NCBI GenBank assembly: GCA_003164275.1
Contig: PLSY01000418.1
Coordinates: forward strand, 15,250 to 63,597
Origin: Acidimicrobiaceae bacterium
GTDB lineage: Bacteria > Actinomycetota > Acidimicrobiia > Acidimicrobiales > RAAP-2
DNA length: 48,348 nucleotides
Direction: 5' to 3'
Below the pieces are notes generated by a model. It did no database searches. It had not been told where the DNA came from and saw only the letters and a list, made by a program, of their open reading frames with translations. Below, in pieces: positions 42,251 to 48,348 of the stretch (position 1 is the stretch's first letter; each line of letters begins with the position of its first letter). The translations under genes and the position numbers were made by a program.

Positions 42251-43171
42251 TCAGTCGGCCGACTCCCACTGTGCCTCCAGCGCGCTGAGGTTGGCTGCGG
42301 CGTCGTCGTAGCGAATGTTGTTGGCGGTGGACTTCGGACCGTCCCATCCCGGCAACAGCCTGTGCTCGTGGCAGAACCATTGCGCCTCGATGGTCCGCCC
42401 ATTGAACGCCGAGGCTCCCGGATCGGTAACCAGCCAGTTGATGACCTCGGCTACGACCTCCGGGGGCGCCCCGACATTTGCTATGCCGAACTTCGCCATG
42501 TCCTGTCCGATGCGCTCGGTGGCGATGAGACCTGGTTGGATGTTGAAGCACTGGATGTTCTGGTCTTGCAACTCGACGGCCAAAAAGCCGGCGATGCGCT
42601 GAAAGGCACCCTTGGAGATGCCGTAGCCCATGCCCCATCCGCCATCGCCGGCCGGCTTGGTCGGATCGCCGTAACCAGATGCAGACGTGATGTTGGCGAT
42701 GACCCCACCGCCGTGCTCGATCATGGACGGAATGATCAGTCGGTTGAGGACCAAAGGGGCTATGACGTTTGCCTGTAGCTGGCGCTCGAGCAGTTCGATG
42801 GGCGTGTCCAAGAACCTGTCCATGTGTCCGGGCCCGATGTAGCGACCATTGTGGACCACGAGGTCGATGCGGCCCCACCGCTCCAACACCGTGGCGACGG
42901 CCGCTCCGAGAGAGGCCTCATCCAGTAGGTCGGCAGGAACGGGAAGGGCATCTTCACCTTGTTCTCGGATGAGTGCTGCCGTCTCCGACAAGCTCCCCGG
43001 GAGCGGTGTCGTGTCTGTGGAGGCGATGGTGGAGGAGTGCTCGCGTTGCTCGCCCCCATGTACCGTTCTGGCCGTGACGGCCACCGAGTAGCCGATCCGG
43101 GCGAGGGCGATGGCCACTGCTTTCCCGATACCTCTGCTCGCACCTGTGACGAATGCCACCTTCGTTTTCAT
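42251..43171 (-). CDS. SDR family oxidoreductase with an insert before the catalytic Tyr
   Basis: A 306-residue SDR: VTGASRGIGKAVAIAL, then a long insert ending GSLSETAALIREQG, the position of NNAG replaced by VHNGRYIG, the serine in NITSASG, an insert, and YGISKGA. The GSLxET insert and the extra loop before Tyr are shared with the SDR at 15263. The C-terminal end lacks the usual VTGxxxxxDGG and continues with QWFCHEHRLLPGWDGP. GGGGGAA lies 4 bases before the ATG; the frame is open upstream to 43606 but that part lies over the SnoaL-like gene. It is the second gene behind the SnoaL-like protein. Confidence 0.85.
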   Translation of the reverse strand: MKTKVAFVTGASRGIGKAVAIALARIGYSVAVTARTVHGGEQREHSSTIASTDTTPLPGSLSETAALIREQGEDALPVPADLLDEASLGAAVATVLERWGRIDLVVHNGRYIGPGHMDRFLDTPIELLERQLQANVIAPLVLNRLIIPSMIEHGGGVIANITSASGYGDPTKPAGDGGWGMGYGISKGAFQRIAGFLAVELQDQNIQCFNIQPGLIATERIGQDMAKFGIANVGAPPEVVAEVINWLVTDPGASAFNGRTIEAQWFCHEHRLLPGWDGPKSTANNIRYDDAAANLSALEAQWESAD

Positions 43172-43254
43172 TGGTTCCCCCTGGGAATACGCTCTTGCCA
43201 CCGGTAAATAATGTGGTTGTGCCGGACGGACCGCAAATCCTCCTGGCCAGGTTG

Positions 43255-43716
43255 TCAGACCTGAGGGTATGGGCCCCTTCTCCAGTCCGGCTCCACTTTG
43301 CGCTTGGTGATGATCCACCCGTCCGCTCGTCGCTCGACGGTATCGCGGTAGCGAACACCGACAATGAGATTCTCGGGATGCTCCTTTCCCGCTTCCTCGT
43401 CCTTCCAGTGATATGCGACGGCGTAGGTCTGGATGTGCCCGGTGTCTCCATCTACTTCGATGAGCTGGTTGCCCATAAAGTGCATGGTGGTGGGGTAGTA
43501 GTCGACCCCTGGCCGCATCTCGGCGAGGTAGGGGTCGATGGGTGCCGTCGTGCGTGACCCTTCGACCGATGCATCGTCGGCGAAGCACGATCGCACGAGG
43601 TCCCAATCGCGCCGATCGATGCCTTGGGCATAGGTCACGATGAGCTGGGCGATCTGGTCACGATCGCGAGCCTCTCGCACCATCGCCTCCAGGCTGACGG
43701 TGTTCTCATCCCTCAC
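43255..43716 (-). CDS. SnoaL-like/nuclear transport factor 2-fold protein
   Basis: A 153-residue cone-fold protein of the SnoaL-like type: RDQIAQLIVTYAQGIDRRDWDLV, CFADDASVEG, TTMHFMGNQLIEVDGDTGHIQTY and GWIITKRKVEPDW. The family includes small isomerases, dehydratases and hydroxylases acting on ring compounds; a function cannot be fixed. GGAGGGAGGAA lies 5 bases before the GTG at 43716, which decides the start; the frame itself is open far upstream, opposite the crotonase gene. The SDR at 42251 follows after 83 bases, likely cotranscribed. Confidence 0.8.
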   Translation of the reverse strand: MRDENTVSLEAMVREARDRDQIAQLIVTYAQGIDRRDWDLVRSCFADDASVEGSRTTAPIDPYLAEMRPGVDYYPTTMHFMGNQLIEVDGDTGHIQTYAVAYHWKDEEAGKEHPENLIVGVRYRDTVERRADGWIITKRKVEPDWRRGPYPQV

Positions 43717-43905
43717 GTTGATTCCTCCCTCCGCGCCCCGCCACCGACATTCGACAGGTGCCAGTGCGAAACGTAGTCGATCGTCCCAGCCTCCTGACGG
43801 CTTGTCGCCGGCTGGGACTGTCGGATGGTGTTGGCCGTCAGGTATGGTCACCAGCGCCAGTCGCCGGACCAGTACGGTCGCGGCCAGGGGATGCAGGGGA
43901 GGGAT

Positions 43906-44700
43906 ATGACACAAAGCGCCACGGGCGGCGGAGCTGTGCTCGTCGACTACGACGGCAACATCGCCACCATCACCAACAACAAGCCCGAGAAGCGAAACGC
44001 CTTTGACGATGACATGGACCAGGAGCTTTTTGCCGCTCTTGCCGACTTGAGGCAGCGCGACGACATTCGCGCAGTGATCTGGCGGGCCGAGGGTCGCGAC
44101 TTCTCGACCGGGCGGGACGTCTCGTCCATTGGTACGACGGTTGGGATCAGTCACCACGAGCTGATGAAGAGGGGTCACCGCGGAATCCTCCAGCTCTTCG
44201 ATCTCGAGGTCCCGGTGATCGTGGCCATCCAGGGTTGGGCGATCGGAGGTTCGTTCCAGCGGGCCCTCCTGTGCGACATCAGGGTGGCGGCTGAAGGGGC
44301 TCGATTCATGCTGCCCGAGCTCAATCATGGGGTGATCCCCGACACTGGGGGTGTCGGGGTCCTCTACGAGATGTGTGGTCATGGGGTGGTGAGCGACATG
44401 GTCTTGACCGGTCGCACTGTGAGCGCGGACGAAGCGCTGGCCTTGGGCATCGTCAGTAGGGTTGTCCCAGCGGAGGATCTCGACGACACGGTCAAAGAGA
44501 TGGCTGCCAATATCGCCTCGAAGCCTCGGGTGAGCGTCAATATGGCGCGTCGTGTGATCAGGCATCTGTCCGAGCCACAGATTCGGACCTCAATGGCGGA
44601 TGAGCTGATCGGACAGACCTTCATCAATAAGTCTGACGACTACGCCGAGTTTCGCGCGGCGCGCTCCGAGGATCGCAAGCCCGACTACTCCGGGAGCTGA
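43906..44700 (+). CDS. Enoyl-CoA hydratase/isomerase (crotonase) family protein
   Basis: A 264-residue crotonase. NKPEKRNAFDDDM and STGRDVSSIG form part of the CoA and oxyanion site; IQGWAIGGSFQRALLCDI is the second oxyanion segment. Of the two hydratase glutamates, one is kept (Glu138 in LPELNHG), but the other, normally Glu in GGxCEL, is Gln118. It may therefore be an isomerase, hydrolase or altered hydratase. ATG 43906 has GGGGAGGGA about 5 bases upstream. It is the first gene of an operon with the dienoyl-CoA-reductase-like SDR 2 bases on, and probably the pantothenate kinase. Confidence 0.88.
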   Translation: MTQSATGGGAVLVDYDGNIATITNNKPEKRNAFDDDMDQELFAALADLRQRDDIRAVIWRAEGRDFSTGRDVSSIGTTVGISHHELMKRGHRGILQLFDLEVPVIVAIQGWAIGGSFQRALLCDIRVAAEGARFMLPELNHGVIPDTGGVGVLYEMCGHGVVSDMVLTGRTVSADEALALGIVSRVVPAEDLDDTVKEMAANIASKPRVSVNMARRVIRHLSEPQIRTSMADELIGQTFINKSDDYAEFRAARSEDRKPDYSGS

Positions 44701-44702
44701 TT

Positions 44703-45587
44703 GTGTCGACTCTGCAAGGACTACCCGAGCCCCCCCCGCTCGGGACGAGTGCCCTACCGGCGGGAACCTACGAAGGGACCACGGTGCTCATCACCGGAGG
44801 TGGGACGGGGCTCGGCCGGGCCATCGCCACGGAGTTCGCTCGACTGGGGGCAAACCTCGTGGTGGCGAGCCGAAAGGCTGAGCACCTAGAGGCTGCCCGA
44901 GAAGCCATGGTCGCACTTGATGCACCCGTCGAGGTCGTGGCGTGCGACATTCGCGATCCCGAACAGATCGCCGCGGCCTTTGACGCAGCGGAGCGGGCTT
45001 TTTCGCTCCCAGACGTCCTGATCAACAATGCAGCTGCGAACTTCCCCGTGCCAACGGAGGACATGTCGCCCAATGCCTGGCGAACGGTCATCGACATCAC
45101 GTTGAACGGCACGTTCTTCATGAGCCGGGAGTTTGGCCGCCGGCACCTGGCGTCAGGAACTCCGGGGTCGATCGTCGACATCGGCGCTTCCTACGCATGG
45201 ACAGGTGGCCCCGGGTTCGCCCACTCAGCGGCGGCCAAGGCTGGTATCAAGAACATGGTCGAGACCCTCTCGGTCGAGTGGGGACCATACGGAATACAGG
45301 TCAACGGACTGGTTCCGGGTCTGTTCCCACACGAGGACATGACGGCCGACATCATGGAGAACATGGACCGAAGCTCCGACAAGGACGTGTGTCAACCAGC
45401 CCTGCGGGTGGGAAGGCTGCGTGAACTGGGCTGGGCGGCCACCTTTCTGGCCTCACCGTACGCACGGTTCATCTCAGGCCACACCCTGGTCGTGGACGGA
45501 GCCAACTGGCAACGAAGGCTGCTCACCAATCCGCCAGTCGTCACCGTCCGAGAGCAGATGGGCAAGGGGCCCTTTGCACCGGGCTGA
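44703..45587 (+). CDS. SDR family protein, 2,4-dienoyl-CoA reductase-like
   Basis: A 294-residue SDR. It has ITGGGTGLGRAIA, NNAAANFPVPTEDMSPNAW, GASYAWTGGPG and HSAAAKAGIKNM. The usual YxxxK is Ser175-x-x-x-Lys179. NNAA-NF, SPNAW, Tyr164 in SYAWTG and the Lys match eukaryotic-type 2,4-dienoyl-CoA reductases, which lack the standard Tyr and use another. The family reduces 2,4-dienoyl-CoA with NADPH during beta-oxidation of unsaturated acids, fitting the crotonase gene two bases upstream. GTG 44703 has GGGAG 6 bases before it. Confidence 0.87.
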   Translation: MSTLQGLPEPPPLGTSALPAGTYEGTTVLITGGGTGLGRAIATEFARLGANLVVASRKAEHLEAAREAMVALDAPVEVVACDIRDPEQIAAAFDAAERAFSLPDVLINNAAANFPVPTEDMSPNAWRTVIDITLNGTFFMSREFGRRHLASGTPGSIVDIGASYAWTGGPGFAHSAAAKAGIKNMVETLSVEWGPYGIQVNGLVPGLFPHEDMTADIMENMDRSSDKDVCQPALRVGRLRELGWAATFLASPYARFISGHTLVVDGANWQRRLLTNPPVVTVREQMGKGPFAPG

Positions 45588-45656
45588 TTCAGGCGCGAAT
45601 GCCGGCCGTCCCGGGTTCTACGGGTGGACCGACGGCTGAGTGGTGTCAGGACGGTG

Positions 45657-46625
45657 ATGTCTTCTTATCCGCGCTCCGCTGGACACTCGACGTTCACCCG
45701 GATGCAGTGGAGAACTGCTGAGGTCAACGACCTCGGTTCGCTTGATCCGGAGACACTCCCACTCCAGGCGATTCCAATCACGGGCGAGGACGTGGCTGAC
45801 GTTTACGTGCCACTGTGCTCGGTCCTCATCCAAATGGCGAGAAGTCGACCCTCTCGCCGCTCCACCAAGGACGGCTCCGTCGGGGCGAAGAATCTGGAGT
45901 CACCATTCGTGATCGGGGTATCTGGCGGGGTGGCGGCGGGGAAGTCGGCATGCGCTGCGCTATTGAAGGCTTTGCTCGAAGCCGTCGGAACGGAGACGGG
46001 CCTTCCAAAGGTCGATCTACTGTGCACTGACAGCTTCCTGTACCCGAATGCCGTCTTGGAGCATCTGGGGCTTCTCCGGACCAAGGGATTCCCCGACACG
46101 TACGACGTCGGTCGATTGCTCGACGCCATCGTTGCCGTTCGCTCTGGCGAGTCGAAGGTCGAGGTCCCGGTGTACTCGCATGCCGAATATGACATTGTCG
46201 ACGGGGCGCGCCAGACGATCGAGAAGCCCGACATCCTCATCGTCGAAGGCCTGAATGTCCTACAGCCGCCGCCGAGTGCTGGGACAAGGGGGGGCCTCGA
46301 AATCGCTGACCTACTCGATACCTCCATTTACGTAGACGCCGCTGAAGCCGACATGGCTCGATGGTTCGCCGAGCGTCTGCTTGCACTTCGTGCGTTGGGG
46401 CCCGAGGATCCGAGCCCCTTTCTTCGCTGGTTTTGCTCGTTGTCGGTGGCTGAGGCCGAGGCACTGGCCAGGCGCACCTGGTCAGAAGTGAACTTGGTCA
46501 ATCTCAGGCTTCACGTGGCCCCGACTTGCACTCGGGCCGAGTTCATCCTCCGATGTGACGCACGGCATCGCGTGTCCGAAGTCTCAGTGCGATCAACATC
46601 ATTGTCAGCGTCGATGCGGCTCTGA
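45657..46625 (+). CDS. coaA: Type I pantothenate kinase
   Basis: A 322-residue P-loop kinase. GVSGGVAAGKS at about 87-97 is the nucleotide-binding loop, followed by LLCTDSFLYPN, LLRTKGFPDTYD, VPVYSHAEYDIV and IVEGLNVLQ, all characteristic of bacterial CoaA. It phosphorylates pantothenate, the first committed step of coenzyme A synthesis, in the cytoplasm. AGGA lies about 6 bases before ATG 45657; the start at 45624 is longer and atypical. It sits 69 bases behind the dienoyl-CoA-reductase-like gene in a CoA-using operon. Its end overlaps the convergent alpha/beta hydrolase gene by 21 bases. Confidence 0.93.
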   Translation: MSSYPRSAGHSTFTRMQWRTAEVNDLGSLDPETLPLQAIPITGEDVADVYVPLCSVLIQMARSRPSRRSTKDGSVGAKNLESPFVIGVSGGVAAGKSACAALLKALLEAVGTETGLPKVDLLCTDSFLYPNAVLEHLGLLRTKGFPDTYDVGRLLDAIVAVRSGESKVEVPVYSHAEYDIVDGARQTIEKPDILIVEGLNVLQPPPSAGTRGGLEIADLLDTSIYVDAAEADMARWFAERLLALRALGPEDPSPFLRWFCSLSVAEAEALARRTWSEVNLVNLRLHVAPTCTRAEFILRCDARHRVSEVSVRSTSLSASMRL

Positions 46626-47513
46626 GTGCTCCCAGTCGGCAAGCAGTGTTCGGAGTGCCGTGATGAGCAACAGCGGCTGGTCGAGCATGGCGTGGTGCCC
46701 GGCTTCGGGTATCTCGACGACCGGCGCCACTCTTCCCAGCCGCTCATACATCGACACCCCGATGTCGGGGGTCACCAGCCCGAACTCCGAGCGGAGGAGT
46801 GCCACGCGGCACGACACCTCGGTCAGATAGGGCTCGGCGACTCCGCGCAGTGTTCCTCGGAACTGCTCGAACACCTGCCTGTCGAACTTCCATTGCCATC
46901 CACCATCAACCGATTTCAAGGAGTGACGGGCGACAAAGTCCATCACATAACTCAAGTAGTGATCCTGAGGCGGAACGGTCCGGAATCGGCGAACTGCATC
47001 TTCGAACTCGACATAGGTCTTTGGGCTTCCGAACTCCTCACGCAAGCGCGATGCAGTGATCTCTGGGTCGAGTTTGGTGATTGGCGAATCGCAGATGACC
47101 ACACCGTCGACCCGTCCGGTGTGCCGAGCCGCTGTGACGATAGTCACAAAGCCGCCCATGCTGTGGCCCACGATCACCGGACAATCACGGATGCCGGCAT
47201 CTTCAGACACCGCCATCACCTCGTCTGTCCACTGCTCGAGAGCGTAGACATCGCGATGCTCGCTGTCGCCATGCCCGGAGAGGTCGATGGCCACGACCCT
47301 GAACTCGTGAGCGAAGGTGGCGGCGATGGGCGCCCACCAATAGGCATTTGCTCCGCCGCCGTGAACAAAGACGAGTCCCCGCTGTCCAGGGGCTCCCCAG
47401 GTCATGTAGTGGATGGCCTTTCCATCCACTGACACGTAGGCATCCGAATGGGGCTCATCGATGGAGCGCTCGAACCAGAGCGGAGTTGGGGGAACCTCGG
47501 CGTCAGACGTCAT
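46605..47513 (-). CDS. Alpha/beta hydrolase
   Basis: A 302-residue alpha/beta hydrolase fold protein. FVHGGGANAYWW gives the oxyanion region, VGHSMGG the nucleophile Ser118, and EAGHHAML the catalytic His; DSPITKLD is near the cap. The family includes esterases, epoxide hydrolases and C-C bond hydrolases such as those of aromatic meta-cleavage; with no partner genes here the reaction stays open. AAGGA lies very close (2-3 bases) to the ATG. It converges with and overlaps the coaA gene. Confidence 0.87.
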   Translation of the reverse strand: MTSDAEVPPTPLWFERSIDEPHSDAYVSVDGKAIHYMTWGAPGQRGLVFVHGGGANAYWWAPIAATFAHEFRVVAIDLSGHGDSEHRDVYALEQWTDEVMAVSEDAGIRDCPVIVGHSMGGFVTIVTAARHTGRVDGVVICDSPITKLDPEITASRLREEFGSPKTYVEFEDAVRRFRTVPPQDHYLSYVMDFVARHSLKSVDGGWQWKFDRQVFEQFRGTLRGVAEPYLTEVSCRVALLRSEFGLVTPDIGVSMYERLGRVAPVVEIPEAGHHAMLDQPLLLITALRTLLADWEHSEPHRR

Positions 47514-47604
47514 GTTCCTTCTTGGCGCGAAAATGGGTCGGTGGTCTTCAGCGTAGACACGGGCTCACTATTGCAGAAAGCGGTGCAGCTGTATCTATGC
47601 CTGA

Positions 47605-48081
47605 TCAGGCGTGGCGGTGCTGAGCCTCGCGTCGCGCCTGTCTTGCTGTCTTGCGGAGCTGGAGAATTCGGGAGATACCGACGGCAATGACGATGATGGC
47701 GCCGGCGAGAGCCGCGATGAGAAGGACCACGGCAGTCGGGGCCTTTCCGTGGGTACCGAGGAAGTTCACCGTCGACTGCTGCGTGTTCTGGCCAATGAAG
47801 ATGACCAGGGCGATGAGGACGATGGCCGCAGTCACCACTGCTGTCCAACTCGCGCTCAGCCGAGTGCGGCCTGTCCGCTCTGTTCCCATGGCCACTGGCT
47901 CACCGCCGGCCGGAGCGGACTGGGCGGCCTCGGTCGTTTGGTCGCTAGGTTGCTCCAGCTCGGTCTGAGATGGCATGACGGTGTTGGGATCGACCGGGCT
48001 TGAGTTCTCGATTGGCTGACCCGTGGCGCCGCTCACCTGGGAAGCATCAACGGGCCCACCGATTTCTGACTGCGCACTCAT
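47605..48081 (-). CDS. LapA-like membrane protein with acidic, disordered N-terminus
   Basis: A 158-residue protein. Residues 1 to about 75 are Ser/Gln/Pro/Glu-rich and probably disordered. Two membrane helices follow (about 80-97 and 115-139) with IGQNTQQSTVNFLG between them, a pattern of the LapA/DUF1049 domain, and the tail is basic (RKTARQARREAQHRHA). In Gram-negative bacteria LapA acts in lipopolysaccharide assembly; in actinobacteria the role is unknown. AAGGTAGG lies about 6 bases before the ATG. It is divergent from the partial gene at the right edge. Confidence 0.8.
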   Translation of the reverse strand: MSAQSEIGGPVDASQVSGATGQPIENSSPVDPNTVMPSQTELEQPSDQTTEAAQSAPAGGEPVAMGTERTGRTRLSASWTAVVTAAIVLIALVIFIGQNTQQSTVNFLGTHGKAPTAVVLLIAALAGAIIVIAVGISRILQLRKTARQARREAQHRHA

Positions 48082-48298
48082 AACTGCCTACCTTCGATCT
48101 CTCGCCGGCCAGAACTTGTCCGATGCTTCGTTGTGCTTCTTGCCACCGACGATTTGTATGCCTTACCCATAACTCCACCGGCAAAACTGTGAGCACGCGC
48201 ACGGGCTCATGGTGGGCACACCGTGGTTCCATCCGCGACAATAGAGATGGTCTTACCGGGCGTCCATGCTGACGTGTCGAAGAATAAGAGGACAACGA

Positions 48299-48348
48299 AT
48301 GGGTTCTGCAATTGTGCAGGCATTCGAGCCGAAGGCAGACGAGGTTAA
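48299..48348 (+). CDS. Start of an unidentified gene, cut by window edge
   Basis: ATG at 48299 with AGAGGA 6 bases upstream opens a frame reading MGSAIVQAFEPKADEV to the window end. Sixteen codons are too few to recognise a family. The good SD sequence and the divergent position opposite the LapA-like gene support a real gene. Confidence 0.5.
   Translation, partial: MGSAIVQAFEPKADEV

Noticed and set aside
43717..44565. Upstream part of the minus-strand frame carrying the SnoaL-like protein
   Set aside because: It runs opposite the crotonase gene; a strong SD sequence marks the GTG at 43716 as the real start.
1..48348. tRNA, rRNA, CRISPR arrays, insertion sequences, attachment sites
   Set aside because: Looked for by eye on both strands; no cloverleaf-like sequence, regularly spaced repeats, transposase or integrase motifs were seen.

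Overview
The window looks like chromosomal DNA of a high-GC actinomycete. GTG starts and tightly packed, often overlapping genes are common. Four luciferase-like monooxygenase (LLM) proteins of F420-dependent type and two short-chain dehydrogenases (SDRs) with the mycofactocin-coupled signature point to Actinomycetota that use F420 and mycofactocin, such as mycobacteria or Acidimicrobiia. The species cannot be told from the sequence. I see no rRNA, tRNA, CRISPR array, phage gene, integrase or transposase. I also recognise no transcription factor gene in 48 kb.

Layout. 1-2.8 kb: an SDR cut by the left edge, a mycofactocin-type SDR and an LLM oxidoreductase. 3.2-10.2 kb: the most distinctive locus. 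It is a translationally coupled three-gene operon: a fusion of a glutamate-cysteine-ligase-type domain with a circularly permuted ATP-grasp ligase, an amidotransferase closely resembling the N-acetylglutaminylglutamine amide (NAGGN) enzyme, and an S9 serine peptidase. It is faced by a convergent peptidase C26 (gamma-glutamyl hydrolase type) gene. I infer synthesis and turnover of a small gamma-glutamyl or amidated peptide. 10.4-19.8 kb: aminotransferase, SDRs, LLM proteins, dienelactone hydrolase, TauD-type dioxygenase, D-aminoacylase-like amidohydrolase and aldo/keto reductase. 19.8-24.8 kb: an operon for acyl-CoA synthetase, SMP-30 lactonase, a small membrane protein and an LLM protein, divergent from a Baeyer-Villiger type monooxygenase. 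24.9-30.7 kb: a branched-chain-amino-acid-type solute-binding protein with its own promoter and terminator, then BKACE-SDR and P450-SDR pairs. 30.8-37.4 kb: LysM/transglycosylase protein, phosphotransferase, histidine phosphatase, SDR-LLM pair, cupin and amidohydrolase. 37.5-42.2 kb: epimerase-like protein with an acetoacetate-decarboxylase-family protein, then a GlcD-type FAD oxidase divergent from an MftD-like flavoprotein. 42.2-48.3 kb: SDR with a SnoaL-like protein, an operon of crotonase, 2,4-dienoyl-CoA-reductase-like SDR and pantothenate kinase, then an alpha/beta hydrolase, a LapA-like membrane protein and the first 16 codons of a further gene.

How it fits together. Apart from the peptide locus, the window is a catabolic region rich in redox enzymes: nine classical SDRs, four LLM proteins, a P450, a Baeyer-Villiger type enzyme, a 2-oxoglutarate dioxygenase, CoA ligation and beta-oxidation functions. 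This suits oxidation of hydrophobic, ring-containing or branched compounds, but no substrate can be named from sequence alone. Starts were chosen by Shine-Dalgarno (SD) spacing and protein family ends. A few genes lack an SD sequence and have a TANNNT box 6-8 bases before the start, suggesting leaderless transcripts.
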